64,000 nt of DNA from Candidatus Endonucleibacter sp. (ex Gigantidas childressi) (GTDB lineage: Bacteria > Pseudomonadota > Gammaproteobacteria > Pseudomonadales > Endozoicomonadaceae): NCBI GenBank assembly GCA_030674875.1, contig JASXSU010000001.1:1469010-1533009 (forward strand), in the 5' to 3' direction. A model generated the notes under the pieces. The model saw only the letters and a program-made list of their open reading frames with translations, was not told the DNA's origin and ran no database searches. The stretch's first letter is position 1. The number at the start of each line of letters is the position of its first letter. A program made the translations under genes and the position numbers. Below, in pieces: positions 19,656 through 29,947 of this stretch.

Positions 19656-21029
19656 CTAAAAATAGCCTAGACCTACTTGAAATAGTTTTTCAACCTCTTT
19701 AATGCGCTTCTTGTTGGTAAGAAATAGTATTATATGATCTCCAGCTTCTATTTGCGTAGTATCATGAGGCATAAGCACCTTCTCATCTCTAACGATAGCC
19801 CCAATAGTTGTATCCTTGGGCAAGTTAATTTGTTCTACCGTTCGCCCAACAACATTTGAGCTTTGTCTGTCGCCATGAGCTATGGCCTCTATTGCTTCTG
19901 CTGCCCCCCTGCGAAGTGAATAAACGTTTACTACGTCACCTTTGCGGACATGTTTTAGTAGACTACTTGTGGTTAAAAGTTGGGGGGATATGGTTATATC
20001 AATTTCTCCACCATCAACAAGGTCGACATACGCAGGGTTGTTAACCAGAGCCATTACCTTTCTTGCACCAAGGCGTTTGGCAAGCATAGCTGCTATAATA
20101 TTGGCTTCATCATCATTAGTAAGAGCACAAAAAACATCGGTATTTTCGATATTTTCCGCAACAAGTAACTCTTTGTCAGAGGCGCTTCCATTGAATACCA
20201 TGGCCTTAGTTAAAGCCTCTGATAAAAACTGACAGCGAGTCATATTATGCTCAATGATTTTGACTTTGTAGCTATTCTCAATAGCTTGAGCCAAGCGTAG
20301 ACCTATATTACCTCCTCCGGCAATAACAATACGTTTATAGTCATCATCAAGACGTTGTAATTCACTCATTACGGCACGGATATGGCGATGATCCGCAATG
20401 AAGAAAACTTCATCGTCGGCTTCAATAACGGTTGTACCTTTGGGTTTAATTGCCTCTCCTCTCCTAAAGATAGCTGCTACCCGAGTATCAACACTTGGCA
20501 TATGCTCGCGAATATAACGTAGTTCTTGGCCAACAAGTGGACCTCCATAATAGGCTTTCATTCCGACTAATTGCGCAAGGCCATTTGCAAAATCAAGAAC
20601 TTGCAAGGCTCCAGGGCGTTCTAGCAACCTCTTGATGTTATTAGTAACCACTTGTTCCGGGCTGATAAGAACATCTATTGGCAGCGCATCGTCACCAAAC
20701 AGATACCTCTTACTAAGGTAGGCGCTCTGCCGAATTCGTGCGATTTTAGAAGGTGTCTGAAACATGGTGTAGGCGATCTGACAAGCGATCATGTTAACTT
20801 CATCACTGTTGGTAACAGCTACTAGCATATCTGCTTCATCTGCTCCAGCTTGCTTCAAAACAGAAGGGAATGAGGCCTTACCTTGAATTGTTCGTATATC
20901 AATTTTTTCTTGAAGTTTACGCAAGCTATTACCATTAGTATCCACAACAGTAATATCATTTTCTTCGCTAGCTAAATTTTCCGCCAACGTACCGCCAACG
21001 TGTCCTGCTCCGAGAATAATTATTTTCAT
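19656..21029 (-). CDS. trkA: Trk potassium uptake regulatory subunit TrkA
   Basis: NAD(H)-binding peripheral subunit that gates TrkH/TrkG potassium channels on the cytoplasmic face. The 457 residues contain two RCK modules. The first has the Rossmann motif [13 protein letters not shown] (residues 7-19) and an acidic VVDTN strand end. The second begins near residue 233 with [18 protein letters not shown]. Each is followed by a TrkA-C domain, the last ending with AGDHIILFL. Length is normal. It follows rsmB by 15 bp in the def-fmt-rsmB-trkA order typical of gammaproteobacteria. No trkH is in the window. Confidence 0.97.
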   Translation of the reverse strand: MKIIILGAGHVGGTLAENLASEENDITVVDTNGNSLRKLQEKIDIRTIQGKASFPSVLKQAGADEADMLVAVTNSDEVNMIACQIAYTMFQTPSKIARIRQSAYLSKRYLFGDDALPIDVLISPEQVVTNNIKRLLERPGALQVLDFANGLAQLVGMKAYYGGPLVGQELRYIREHMPSVDTRVAAIFRRGEAIKPKGTTVIEADDEVFFIADHRHIRAVMSELQRLDDDYKRIVIAGGGNIGLRLAQAIENSYKVKIIEHNMTRCQFLSEALTKAMVFNGSASDKELLVAENIENTDVFCALTNDDEANIIAAMLAKRLGARKVMALVNNPAYVDLVDGGEIDITISPQLLTTSSLLKHVRKGDVVNVYSLRRGAAEAIEAIAHGDRQSSNVVGRTVEQINLPKDTTIGAIVRDEKVLMPHDTTQIEAGDHIILFLTNKKRIKEVEKLFQVGLGYF

Positions 21030-21044
21030 CGTTACTTTTGCTAC

Positions 21045-22352
21045 TTAGTATTTGATGATTGATTTACTGATAAGGCTATAAAAAAAACCATCACCGCTAC
21101 CAGGAAATATTTGTTTGCCGAAACCAGTGTCGTGCCCCCAGCTCCCAATAATATCTTGCAGGGACGCATCTCTGTGCATTGCAAGAAACGTTTTAATTTG
21201 CAGATGATTTTCTTCAGGTATAACGGAGCAAGTTACATACAGGAGTGTGCCACCAGGCTTCAATAAAGGCCACATTTGTTCAATAATTTCTTTCTGCAAT
21301 TTTGCCAGTTCCGTAATATCTGACGCTTTCCTTAACAACTTGATATCCGGATGCCTGCGGATAACACCAGTAGCTGAACAAGGGGCGTCAAGAAGAATAT
21401 GGTCATATTGCTTGCCATCCCACCACTGTTTTGGCGATGTTGCATCACCACAAATAATTGTAGCAACTAGCTTAAGGCGCTCTAGGTTTTCTTTGACTCG
21501 AAGCAGTCGGTTTTCATTACAGTCTAGGGCGTGCAGCTCAATATCTTCAAATTGCTCGAGAATATGACAGCTTTTACCGCCAGGGGCGCAGCATGCGTCT
21601 AAAATTCGCTGCCCTTGTTTAGCTGGTATCAGATTGCCAGCAAGCTGAGCCGACTCATCTTGAACACTTACTACGCCCTCTGAAAATAGCGGTAGCTGCA
21701 AAACCTGTACAGGTTTGCAAAGAGTTAGTGCTTGTGGGGAAATGCTGGACAAAGTTGCTTCAATGCTAGCATCAAGTAATTTTTTTAGGTATTGATCTCG
21801 GCTGACACGACTACTATTAACCCTTAGGCTCATTGGAGGTTGCTGATTATTAGCAATAATGATGTCTTGCCAGTGACTGGGCCAAGACTCTTTCAGTATC
21901 TTTACCAACCAGTGAGGATGCGCTGTAGCGCAGTTTTCGCTGGTTTTTTCAAGTTGTTGTAATTGGTATGCCTGCCGCTGGGCATTACGAAGGACGCCGT
22001 TTACCAGACTTTTAGCCCAAGGCTTACCTAAACTGAGAGCGGCTTGCACCGTTTCGCTAATGGCTGCATGTGCGGGAATACGAGTGTGAAATAATTGATA
22101 TAAACCCACTAACATTAAATTGTGCAGCTTTTTGTCCTTGGCTTTTAGTGGCTTTTCCATTAGGTAGTTTAGCCATTCTGCCAACTTTATATGATGGCGC
22201 AGAGTTCCGTAACTTAGCTCTGCCAGCAACCCTTGGTCTCTGCTTGAAAAAAAAGTTTGCTGCTCTGGAAGTGACTTACTCAAAGACTCCCCACCGACTA
22301 CTTTTGTGACAACAGTTGCTGCGGAAAGGCGAATGGATGGCTGTTTGGTCAT
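21045..22352 (-). CDS. rsmB: 16S rRNA m5C967 methyltransferase RsmB (Sun)
   Basis: Methylates C967 of 16S rRNA with S-adenosylmethionine. The 435 residues show an N-terminal NusB-like RNA-binding domain (residues about 5-140) and a C-terminal Rossmann methyltransferase domain. Visible motifs are the SAM loop [16 protein letters not shown], the motif IV Cys in [17 protein letters not shown] and the motif VI Cys in [10 protein letters not shown]. These are the two cysteines expected of m5C RNA methyltransferases. Its ATG overlaps the fmt stop in an ATGA, so the two are translationally coupled. Confidence 0.97.
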   Translation of the reverse strand: MTKQPSIRLSAATVVTKVVGGESLSKSLPEQQTFFSSRDQGLLAELSYGTLRHHIKLAEWLNYLMEKPLKAKDKKLHNLMLVGLYQLFHTRIPAHAAISETVQAALSLGKPWAKSLVNGVLRNAQRQAYQLQQLEKTSENCATAHPHWLVKILKESWPSHWQDIIIANNQQPPMSLRVNSSRVSRDQYLKKLLDASIEATLSSISPQALTLCKPVQVLQLPLFSEGVVSVQDESAQLAGNLIPAKQGQRILDACCAPGGKSCHILEQFEDIELHALDCNENRLLRVKENLERLKLVATIICGDATSPKQWWDGKQYDHILLDAPCSATGVIRRHPDIKLLRKASDITELAKLQKEIIEQMWPLLKPGGTLLYVTCSVIPEENHLQIKTFLAMHRDASLQDIIGSWGHDTGFGKQIFPGSGDGFFYSLISKSIIKY

Positions 22353-23314
22353 ATGGACGGCTTGGGTTGGTGGAATTGGTTGCCAACAATAAAAAAAGTT
22401 TTCCGGCTGTTGAGTAAATCCTGTACTGGCATCGCCCGGGCAGACGGAGGCTGTACTTGAGTTATTCGCAAAACCCCATCAGAACAAGCTATGTCTAGCC
22501 CATCTTTATCAGCTTTGATAAGTGTGCCAGGGGCTGCATTACTATTGTATTCAGCAGCTGTTGCTTGCCATACTTTAATCACCAAGTCTTCGATAGCAAT
22601 AGTTGCAACTGGCCATGGATTAAATGCCAAAACCTCCCGCTCCAGCTCTGCTGCTGTTTTTTGCCAGTCGAGCCTTGCTTCTGCCTTGCTGAGCTTATGC
22701 GCATAACACGCCAGTTTGTTATCCTGCTTCTTTGCTTGTATACGGCCTTCTGCTATAGCATCAAGCGCAGCAATTAAGGCGGGTTTGCCCACTTCAATAA
22801 GACGATCATGAAGGTCTGCGGAAGTATCGTTAGTGTAAATAGGGCAGTATGCTTTTATAAGTATGTCTCCAGTATCTAACCCTGCATCCATTTGCATGAT
22901 GGTAACGCCGGACTCTTTATCGCTGGCAGCGATGGCGCGCTGAATAGGAGCCGCACCGCGCCAACGCGGTAAAATAGATCCGTGTACATTAACACACCCA
23001 AACTGCGGGGTGTCTAGAATTACTTGAGGCAAAATCAGTCCGTAGGCGACAACCACCATTAAATCAGGATTAAGTGCAGCTAGTACTTCTTGCTTATCTT
23101 CTTCTCTCAGGGATATGGGCTGATAAACAGGTATGTTGTGTTGCAAAGCAAGAGTTTTTACTGAGCTTGCTTTTAATTTTCGTCCTCTTCCTGCCGGTCT
23201 GTCTGGTTGGCTGTAAACCGCAATAAGCCTATGGTTGCTATCCAAGATCGCCTGCATATGCGCACTGGCAAAATCCGGTGTACCAGCAAAAATAATTCGA
23301 AGTTGTTTTTTCAT
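22349..23314 (-). CDS. fmt: Methionyl-tRNA formyltransferase
   Basis: Transfers a formyl group from 10-formyltetrahydrofolate to initiator Met-tRNA. The 321 residues hold the formyltransferase domain with [18 protein letters not shown] near residue 106, containing the catalytic Asn and His, and [11 protein letters not shown] near 140 with the catalytic Asp. A C-terminal OB-like domain begins near residue 205 (KAEARLDWQ). Length is normal. It overlaps rsmB by 4 bp. Upstream, 266 bp separate it from def, unusually far for this pair, and hold nothing recognisable. Confidence 0.97.
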   Translation of the reverse strand: MKKQLRIIFAGTPDFASAHMQAILDSNHRLIAVYSQPDRPAGRGRKLKASSVKTLALQHNIPVYQPISLREEDKQEVLAALNPDLMVVVAYGLILPQVILDTPQFGCVNVHGSILPRWRGAAPIQRAIAASDKESGVTIMQMDAGLDTGDILIKAYCPIYTNDTSADLHDRLIEVGKPALIAALDAIAEGRIQAKKQDNKLACYAHKLSKAEARLDWQKTAAELEREVLAFNPWPVATIAIEDLVIKVWQATAAEYNSNAAPGTLIKADKDGLDIACSDGVLRITQVQPPSARAMPVQDLLNSRKTFFIVGNQFHQPKPSI

Positions 23315-23580
23315 GAGCTTTTTACTATTGGTTAATAATCCGTTGCGGCTTTCTGGATTCGAAGATTCTGGATGGAAAAACTAATACGCTTAGTTAAATC
23401 AACGTAGACTGCCTCCTAACTGCTCGCAGTAGAAAAGGAGTTTTGGCCAGCGTTGTGAAACAAAAACAAAGTAACGTGAAACACTGCGTAAACTTTAGAT
23501 CCTCATGAGTAAGATGAAATATCCTCCGAGTATAAAAATTAATAATGACTTTCTCTCTACAAAAGATAGGTCAACACTCT

Positions 23581-24087
23581 CTAAGTTAGATTCTTTTTAT
23601 TCTTTTCTAGTTTTTTCTTGATACGCTCTCGCTTAAGACGAGATAGGGCGTCGATAAATAGCTTACCCTCTAGGTGGTCGAGTTCGTGCTGAACGCACAC
23701 GGATGTGAGACCGTTAAGCGTTATCGTGTATTTTTCCCCGTTGCGATCAAGGGCCGTTAATCTGATATTCTCTAGACGCCCTAGTGTTTCATAAAATCCG
23801 GGTATGGACAGGCAGCCTTCCTGTAATTCCGACTTCTCATCTGTAATACCCTCATATCTTGGATTAATCAATACGATAGGGTTATCGTTATTGTCAGACA
23901 AATCCATGACAACAATACGCTTATGGATATTAACCTGAGTGGCTGCCAAGCCTGCGCCTTTTGCATGATACATGGTTTCAAACATGTCAGCGATGATCTG
24001 ACGAATATCATCGTTCACTTCAGCGACAGGCTTGGCAATGGTTCGTAATCTGGGATCAGGATATTCCAATATATCTAGTATAGCCAT
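23581..24087 (-). CDS. def: Peptide deformylase
   Basis: Removes the formyl group from nascent N-terminal methionine, working with fmt. The 168 residues match the family's usual length. The three signature motifs are present: [15 protein letters not shown] (the Cys binds metal) and QHELDHLEG (the two His bind metal and the Glu is catalytic). The ATG is preceded by AGAGAGAG-type purines that can serve as SD. It is the first gene of the def-fmt-rsmB-trkA group. A nested IS composite begins 60 bp upstream and may have replaced the native promoter region. Confidence 0.97.
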   Translation of the reverse strand: MAILDILEYPDPRLRTIAKPVAEVNDDIRQIIADMFETMYHAKGAGLAATQVNIHKRIVVMDLSDNNDNPIVLINPRYEGITDEKSELQEGCLSIPGFYETLGRLENIRLTALDRNGEKYTITLNGLTSVCVQHELDHLEGKLFIDALSRLKRERIKKKLEKNKKNLT

Positions 24088-24244
24088 CGGCTCTCTCTAA
24101 CTCTCTTTTTTCAGATATTAAGTTCTGTATTGTAATTAGCATGTTACTCCTAGAGACCTCAGTATAACCAACGACTTTGGTCACGGTAATTGAACTTTCC
24201 AAGTTTTGTCAGCCATTACTAAGCTTTCTAAGGCGTTGAATCTA

Positions 24245-24594
24245 TGTACGGGACAAAAAACCTGAAGGCCTTGATTTTTAAGGCATAATTTAGTACGAGG
24301 TGACTCTCAGGCAAGGTAACATGCACGGTCTTTTACCCCAGAATAGGTTATGGTTGCTGAACATGAAAGACGTCAGTTCATTGGCCAAGAAGCTTAAGGC
24401 TCATTTTACCCCTGCATCAAGCTAGGATCACCTTCCTTGCACAGTTTGTAATGGCCTTACTGCGTAGCCGTTCCACGAACTTGTACCGTGTAGCCAGACA
24501 GCGAGTCCAGTTATCGCCGTAGAAAGCGATTTTTCGCTGACTATGACTACAGTTTTGAGCAGCTAGGTGAGCTGATTCTGAGCTGTCAATAATT
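24245..24594 (+). pseudogene. IS4-type transposase, 5' fragment
   Basis: Matches the N-terminal part of the element at 61543-62850 (GNMHGLLPQNRLWLLNMKDV-like, then the LARRFRTNLYRV region), with frameshifts and a short deletion. It keeps an uninterrupted version of the site (CGCCGTAGAAAGCG, near 24513-24527) where two other IS4 copies carry a family B insertion. Confidence 0.72.
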
Positions 24595-25080
24595 GATCCC
24601 CCAGACGATGTTCGACAAGTCGTGTTCGAAAGCGTCCCAAGGTGGAGGCTTTAGGAACTGCTCCACCAAGCTCAAGGTGACAAAATTTACGAAACAGAAA
24701 ATCTCTATACCCAAAGCATTTCAAATTACTACTAGGCGGCAAGTAAGCGAAGCCCCATGAGCCTACGAATAGTAGATGATCGGGGTGAGTGAGCGCAGCC
24801 AACAACGTAGCAGATTGAAAGGCGACTGGTATATACAAGCACTGAGCCAACTGTACATCGGATAAGCGATACCATGTTCCAAGCAATAAGGCTCTAAACA
24901 AGGTCAGCAGAGGATAGCTGGGGCGACCGGTGTTAGAGGCGTAGATTGAGGATAATAACTTCTCAATCTCTGACCATTTCAGCAGCGCTTTTGTATCATC
25001 CAGACTACGAAGAACAAGTCCGTGGATGATTTAGGTCGCTGGCTGAAACGAAGAGTTTGGGCTGTGTTGTGAAGGATTTT
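24595..25080 (-). pseudogene. IS5-family transposase, N-terminal remnant split by a repeat
   Basis: On the minus strand MFRALLLGTWYRLSDVQLAQ and then FLFRKFCHLELGGAVPKAST plus LGRFRTRL match the N-terminal region of IS5-type transposases. A family B repeat at 24706-24835 lies between the two pieces. Removing it and one TATA restores the continuous reading QCL-Y-RDFLF. The catalytic DDE part is absent. Confidence 0.75.
24706..24835 (-). repeat. Family B repeat (MITE) inside the IS5 remnant
   Basis: Full copy from TATACCC to GGTATATA, inserted within the transposase frame at a TATA site that now flanks both ends. Confidence 0.85.
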
Positions 25081-25241
25081 TGCATGCCGATATTTTACCA
25101 GAATATAATCGTCTTTGTTAAGTTGTGCTGAGGTCTCTCCTACACAATGGAACACTCTTTTTTGTAGTAAATCTAACTTCTATTTACCTAATGCATAATA
25201 TCTCTAATGGTTAATAAGCTAAAGTAGTACATTTATCGCTC

Positions 25242-25373
25242 TATACTCGGTACTATTGAAGCTGGGGGTAGGAGACAAACGAGCGAAGCTCCATGAGCCG
25301 ACGAATACTAGGCGATTGAGGCGATCGAAAGCAGTCAACAACCCCCTACCTTCAAGGATAATAGGTATATACC
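25242..25373 (-). repeat. Family A interspersed repeat
   Basis: Full copy with ends TATACTCGGTACTATTGAAG and CTTCAAGGATAATAGGTATA. It directly abuts the next copy. Confidence 0.8.
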
Positions 25374-25494
25374 AGTTATCATTGACGGCATGAATAGGCA
25401 AGAAACAAGCAGAACCCCATGAACCTACGAGTAGTAGATTATTGGGGTGCAATCGCATTTAACAAGCCCCTGCCTTCAAGGGTAATGGGTATAA
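25374..25494 (-). repeat. Family A interspersed repeat, second of a tandem pair
   Basis: Ends 18 bases before the LysM-protein start. Its GGGTATA terminus precedes that gene's SD, so the repeat forms most of the gene's leader. Confidence 0.8.
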
Positions 25495-25512
25495 GCTATG
25501 GGAAGGGATGCT

Positions 25513-26604
25513 ATGTGGAGGTTACTGTCGGTATTAATTCTGGTGGGTTCTTCTTTTTTTGTCATATTCTCGCAAGATCTTGTTGCCGCATCTTCGCAAG
25601 GTCTGATAAAGGAAGGGGTGAAAAAAAATTATACAATAAAAGCAGGAGATTCTTTATGGAAAGTGGCTGAAAACTTTCTTGATGATCCTCATCGATGGAA
25701 AGAGCTTTGGCTGGCTAATCCTCAGATTAAAAATCCTGACCTGCTATACCCTGGGGATGTTGTCAGTATAGTTTTTGTTGAAGGCAAGCCTCGCTTAACG
25801 GTATCGAGTAGAAAGACTGACGGCAAACCAATGTCGACGGAACCTAAATGGAAGGAAGTTGGCCAAACAATAAAGTTGAGTCCGAAAATCAGAGCCACTC
25901 CCGCTGGTAAAGAAACATTTACAGTTCCATTAAGCCAGGTTGGTAAGTTTCTCAGCAAAAATCGTATTTTCAGATCGGTTTCGGAAATTACCAATGCTCC
26001 TTACGTTTTTTCTATACATAACAACAGACTTGCTGCTAGCTCCGGAGATAAAGTATATATCAGAGGCAATATCCTTGACAGGCCGGGAATATATGAAATT
26101 ATACGAGAAGGGGGAAAAATTATAGATCCTATCACTGGAAAAGTATCTGGCGTGGAGGGTATCAAAATTGCTGATGCTAAATTGATTCATTTGACTGATG
26201 GTCAGGGAGTTGTGATGGTGCTGAACGCTAGAATTCCAGTTAAGCTGAAAGATAGGTTTGTTGAGAAAGATACTTTTGTTCCAGAATCGATGTTTTTTCC
26301 AAAGACTCCCAACACAACTGTAGTCGGTAAGGTTATGGCTATTGTAAGCGGTGGGAAAAAAGCAGGAAAGTATCATTCTATAATAATTAGCCTAGGTACT
26401 CAAGAAGGCCTTCAGCCAGGAGATATGTTGACCGCTCAGGAATCTACCGTAGTGGATAATCCGATAACAGGTAAAAAAACCAGGCTACCTACTAAAAAAC
26501 TAGGCACGGTTATGATCTATAGACCTTTTGAGAGGTTGAGCTATGGTATTATTATGTCCTCCAGTGAGGATTTACAGGTCGGTGATGATTTGACGAATTA
26601 TTGA
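25513..26604 (+). CDS. LysM-domain peptidoglycan-binding protein
   Basis: Exported protein with one LysM motif, conserved upstream of dprA in Pseudomonas-type gammaproteobacteria (the PA0020-like protein). I chose ATG 25513 because GGAAGGG lies 5-6 bases upstream and the resulting 363-residue protein starts with a clean signal peptide (MWRLLSVLILVGSSFF, cleavage near LVAA-SS). The frame is open five codons further, to 25498. LysM covers about residues 40-85 (YTIKAGDSLWKVAENFL, ending LLYPGDVV). The rest is a beta-rich region (residues 140-363) shared with this family. It overlaps the dprA leader, so the two are coupled. Precise role unknown. Confidence 0.9.
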   Translation: MWRLLSVLILVGSSFFVIFSQDLVAASSQGLIKEGVKKNYTIKAGDSLWKVAENFLDDPHRWKELWLANPQIKNPDLLYPGDVVSIVFVEGKPRLTVSSRKTDGKPMSTEPKWKEVGQTIKLSPKIRATPAGKETFTVPLSQVGKFLSKNRIFRSVSEITNAPYVFSIHNNRLAASSGDKVYIRGNILDRPGIYEIIREGGKIIDPITGKVSGVEGIKIADAKLIHLTDGQGVVMVLNARIPVKLKDRFVEKDTFVPESMFFPKTPNTTVVGKVMAIVSGGKKAGKYHSIIISLGTQEGLQPGDMLTAQESTVVDNPITGKKTRLPTKKLGTVMIYRPFERLSYGIIMSSSEDLQVGDDLTNY

Positions 26605-26612
26605 GAGTCAAT

Positions 26613-27758
26613 ATGCAACAGTTTAAAAGCAAAAAAATGTTATCCATCAGCGGACTAGCCTTGCTTGAATCTTGGCTAAGATTATCATCTATATCTGGAG
26701 TGGGTGCGTTGAGACTGCAAAGACTTTTAAGGAATTTCGGCAGTCCTGAGGGTATTTTGTCTGCAAGCATGGAAGAGTTGTCCCGCGGGGTTCCTGAAAA
26801 GGTGGCTCAGGCTATTGTTACCTCGCAGCAGTCTCACGATATGAACAAAAAGTTAGATGTTGTCAGGGGCTGGCTAGATGCCAGCGAAGCGCACCATGTT
26901 CTCTGTTTTGACTCCGATCTTTATCCATCACAACTCAAGGAGCTACCGGACCCTCCAGCTGTTTTGTATGTTATTGGTAATCCAGAGCTGCTTACAGAAC
27001 CTCAGGTGTCGATTGTTGGTAGTCGCAGGCCCACTCCCCATGGTCGCCGAATGGCGCTTGAAATCTCTGAGCAACTTGCCCGAAGCGGTTTTGTAATAAC
27101 CAGTGGTTTAGCTTTGGGCATTGATGGTTCGGCGCACCAAGGAGCGCTATCGTGCTATGGCAATACTATTGCTGTGCTCGGCACCGGTGTTGATCAGGTT
27201 TACCCAAGGCAACACCAGTCACTATATACGGAAATTATTGAGCAAGGAGCTTTGGTTAGCGAATATCCACTAGGAATGCAGCCCATGCCATCAAACTTTC
27301 CTCGGCGTAACAGGATAATATCCGGGCTTTCTTTAGGCGTGCTCGTGGTTGAGGCTGGATTGGGCAGTGGCTCATTGATATCTGCTCGCTTAGCAGCTGA
27401 GCAGGGGCGAGAAGTTTTTGCTATGCCAGGCTCAGTGATGAACCCCATGGCTAAAGGTTGTCATAAGCTGATTCGGGAAGGTGCCGTTTTGGTGGAAACG
27501 GTTGATGATATTTTGGCAGAATTGAGACCGGAAATTCAGCAGCTACTGTTGGCGGCAGACACTCCTATAAAACCAGATAAAAATATTGACTCTATTCAGC
27601 AACAAGTTTTGGTGGCAATGGGCTTTGATGTTGTCAGTGCGGATATTCTTTCTTCTCGGTGTGCCGTACCTTATAATGAACTTTCTGTTTTGTTAACAGG
27701 CATGGAGCTTGGTGGGTTTATTGAATCAGTGCCGGGTGGTTATATAAGAGTGCATTAG
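26613..27758 (+). CDS. dprA: DNA processing protein DprA
   Basis: Binds incoming single-stranded DNA and loads RecA during natural transformation. Starting at ATG 26613 it has 381 residues. An N-terminal SAM-like region (SISGVGALRLQRLL) precedes the Rossmann-like DprA core, with SIVGSRRPTPHGRRMA, SGLALGIDGSAHQGAL, GTGVDQVYPRQH and FPRRNRIISGLS. A C-terminal winged-helix domain follows near residue 320. An upstream TTG at 26601 is in frame but less likely. It lies 8 bp after the LysM stop. Presence does not prove the organism is competent, as no other competence genes are in view. Confidence 0.96.
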   Translation: MQQFKSKKMLSISGLALLESWLRLSSISGVGALRLQRLLRNFGSPEGILSASMEELSRGVPEKVAQAIVTSQQSHDMNKKLDVVRGWLDASEAHHVLCFDSDLYPSQLKELPDPPAVLYVIGNPELLTEPQVSIVGSRRPTPHGRRMALEISEQLARSGFVITSGLALGIDGSAHQGALSCYGNTIAVLGTGVDQVYPRQHQSLYTEIIEQGALVSEYPLGMQPMPSNFPRRNRIISGLSLGVLVVEAGLGSGSLISARLAAEQGREVFAMPGSVMNPMAKGCHKLIREGAVLVETVDDILAELRPEIQQLLLAADTPIKPDKNIDSIQQQVLVAMGFDVVSADILSSRCAVPYNELSVLLTGMELGGFIESVPGGYIRVH

Positions 27759-27909
27759 AATTTGTGTCACAATATATTATTGGTTAATATTTCTTTGATA
27801 CCTATGCATAACTGAGTTGTTATTTGTAACAACTGATTGAAGTTATTACTGTGAAACCATAGATTCAATTTTTCTACTATTTTCATAAAAATATCAATTT
27901 TAGTAAGCG

Positions 27910-28594
27910 GCGGATTCAAATCTGAAGTGCATCACTTGACTAGGTAGAAGGAAGGGCTAGCTGGCGGCGATCTTTACATGCATCTTCGTCGTCAGGGCAC
28001 GAAGTATGACAAGCGACGAAACGGCAAGTCAACGCGCGGCCAGATAAAGAACCGCGTAAGCATGATGACCGCCAGAAATCGTTGACGATAAATCGCGTAT
28101 TGGAGACTGGGAGATTGATACCGTCATTGGCAAAGGGCATGGCTGGGCTTTGGTAACTATCGTCGAGCGGGTCACGAAGTACACGGTATCAGCCCAGATG
28201 AACAGCAAAAGCGCAGCAGATGTGACCAAGGCTACGATCAGTTTGCTCAACCCACTTAAGGATATTGTTCACACCATTACGGCTGACAACGGGAAAGAGT
28301 TTTCGTACCATTAGAAAATCAGCCAAGCATTATCGGCGTAGGTGTACTTTGCGCATCCCTACAGCTCTTGAGAGCGATGGTAAATGAGAGCACCAATGGG
28401 CTTGCGACGACAATATTCCCCAAAGAATACAGACTTCAAGAAGGTCGGTCAGATAGAGGTGAAGCGAGCATTGATGCGGCTTAATTCTCAGCCAAGAAAA
28501 GATTTGAATTTTCAAAACACCCGCCCTGATAATGGGTGAGCACAGGGCTGCGTTAGCAGCTTAAGCTGTGATGCACTTGGAATTTGAATTCGCG
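27910..28594 (+). pseudogene. IS30-family element (type 2), decayed
   Basis: Imperfect terminal inverted repeats (CGGATTCAAATCTGAAGTGC on the left, matched by GCACTTGGAATTTGAATTCG on the right) bound a transposase remnant on the plus strand. The DDE core is readable as GDWEIDTVIGKGHGWALVTI and ITADNGKEF. The C-terminal VKRALMRLNS motif follows after frameshifts and a stop. The N-terminal helix-turn-helix region is deleted. Confidence 0.8.
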
Positions 28595-28608
28595 AGTCCA
28601 CATGTGGG

Positions 28609-28700
28609 TAGGAGACAAACGAGAGAAGCCCAGCCAGCCTACAAACAGTAGTAATCGGCGGCAGCGGTAAGAACAGTCAACAACCACTCAATTTTATGAA
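28609..28700 (-). repeat. Family A repeat, diverged
   Basis: Retains TGTGGGTAGGAGACAAACGA and AACAGTCAACAACC but has lost its right terminus. Confidence 0.6.
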
Positions 28701-28850
28701 AGTGCTGCAATCAAATACACTGCGCCATTTTATAGCCAACCTTAACAAGTTGAAAAACCAAAAGATTATCAAAAAAAAATATTTTTCCTGCCCTTACCAC
28801 TTTAAAATGTCTATTCTTAAAGACAGTATTCATACAAAATAGTAGCCATT

Positions 28851-29087
28851 ATGGAAAACATAAAAATATCAAACATTAATAACAATCCCATCAAAGCCAC
28901 TGTCGTTGATGGAATGCATAGCAAAAAAGAGTTCCTAAAAGCTCAAGTAACGCTCTATGAGGAACAACGAGCAGCTGAAAAGCAAATAATTTATAATCAA
29001 TTGATTACAAATGACGATAATGGATCATCAAAAGGCAGGAAGGCAAAAATGGTTGCTCTTGTTGCCAGACACCGATTTGCCATCTAA
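28851..29087 (+). CDS. Small hypothetical protein, 78 aa
   Basis: A Lys/Asn-rich, soluble-looking protein with a helical middle (SKKEFLKAQVTLYEEQRAAE) and a basic C-terminus. No family is recognised. There is no strong SD, but the upstream 150 bases are repeat-free and AT-rich, which would suit a promoter. The convergent YiiX-like gene ends 60 bp away. It may be a small secreted or regulatory protein; unassigned. Confidence 0.5.
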   Translation: MENIKISNINNNPIKATVVDGMHSKKEFLKAQVTLYEEQRAAEKQIIYNQLITNDDNGSSKGRKAKMVALVARHRFAI

Positions 29088-29146
29088 TCATTCATACCAA
29101 TCCCCTAGCCCGATCACAATGTATCCGTGCCAGCTTTAATGCTAAT

Positions 29147-29800
29147 TTAGGCGAGTAAACAGTTACTACTTATTAATAACCCATTTACACTTCTATAAGG
29201 CAAAAGACCAAGTACTTTTACCACAGTTAAATTATCAGATAGGGAAAGTAGTGCTGGATGCGAACATGGCTTCCCGCGAGAAATCAATTCTCGATACTGC
29301 TTATAATGATTTACCAAATATTCATAACCTTCCCCGCTTTTCGGATCTTTGAAACTCATGAGCGTTTCTTTAAAAAAACACTGTCCATCATTTGCATCTT
29401 TGAACGCCTCAATAATCAGTTTGCTGCAATACCAGTTACTCTTTATGCCATAACTATCATCATAAGGTTGAGTAACACAGCTTTTAGCAAAATTTATGGC
29501 TTGTGGAATAAGTGACGAGTATTGACTATGTAATCGGCCAACCGTTATACAAGGATGCCGACTTACGTCCATAACTGATTTTTCTATAAACTCCTTTAAT
29601 GATACAACGGAAACCGCAGCAACAGAGGCCTCTATAACCTTTTGTTCCCCAAGATAAATACCAACATGATTAATGGCCTGCCCATTAACACCTTCAAACA
29701 GTCGGCTGATCAACCATTCAGCTACCTCGCCTTTACATAACTGAAAGAGAAGATCTCCAGGTTGTAACGACTTACATAATTCTTGCGCGTTAATATTCAT
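29147..29800 (-). CDS. YiiX/YebB-like NlpC/P60-superfamily cysteine hydrolase
   Basis: A 217-residue protein of the permuted papain-fold (NlpC/P60-like) group. From ATG 29800 the expected residues are His45 (INHVGIYLG), Glu57 (VIEAS) and Cys125 (NWYCSKLI), preceded by GDLLFQ as in YiiX proteins. Members act on peptidoglycan, lipid or amide bonds; the substrate here is unknown. The frame extends 19 codons upstream into a family A repeat, and I reject that extension. GGGGAATGG just inside the repeat may act as SD. It follows aroE by 147 bp and is absent from the usual gammaproteobacterial cluster. No signal peptide is present, so a cytosolic or effector role is possible. Confidence 0.8.
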   Translation of the reverse strand: MNINAQELCKSLQPGDLLFQLCKGEVAEWLISRLFEGVNGQAINHVGIYLGEQKVIEASVAAVSVVSLKEFIEKSVMDVSRHPCITVGRLHSQYSSLIPQAINFAKSCVTQPYDDSYGIKSNWYCSKLIIEAFKDANDGQCFFKETLMSFKDPKSGEGYEYLVNHYKQYRELISRGKPCSHPALLSLSDNLTVVKVLGLLPYRSVNGLLISSNCLLA

Positions 29801-29803
29801 TTT

Positions 29804-29930
29804 TATACCATTCCCCTTGAAGGTGTGTGGTTGTTGACCGCTCTCACTCACCCCCAATCACCTGCTACTAGTGGGCTCATGGTGCTCGTTCATTTGTCGC
29901 CGACCCACACCTCCATGGGGAATAAGTATA
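29804..29930 (+). repeat. Family A interspersed repeat
   Basis: Full copy with ends TATACCATTCCCCTTGAAGG and CCATGGGGAATAAGTATA. It forms the leader of the divergently read YiiX-like gene. Confidence 0.82.
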
Positions 29931-29947
29931 AATAAGGTTGTAACAGA

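Larger units (their letters stand above)
24148..25142. mobile_element. IS5-type composite with nested IS4 fragment and family B insertion, flanked by TCCTA
   Basis: The inverted ends GAGACCTCAG (24153) and CTGAGGTCTC (ending 25137) are flanked by perfect TCCTA direct repeats at 24148-24152 and 25138-25142, as expected of a target duplication. Inside are: an IS5 left end (24153-24245), an IS4-type 5' fragment (about 24245-24594, plus strand) and the N-terminal part of an IS5 transposase (minus strand, about 25080 to 24595). A family B repeat at 24706-24835 splits the IS5 part. The remaining IS5 transposase is missing. Confidence 0.8.
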
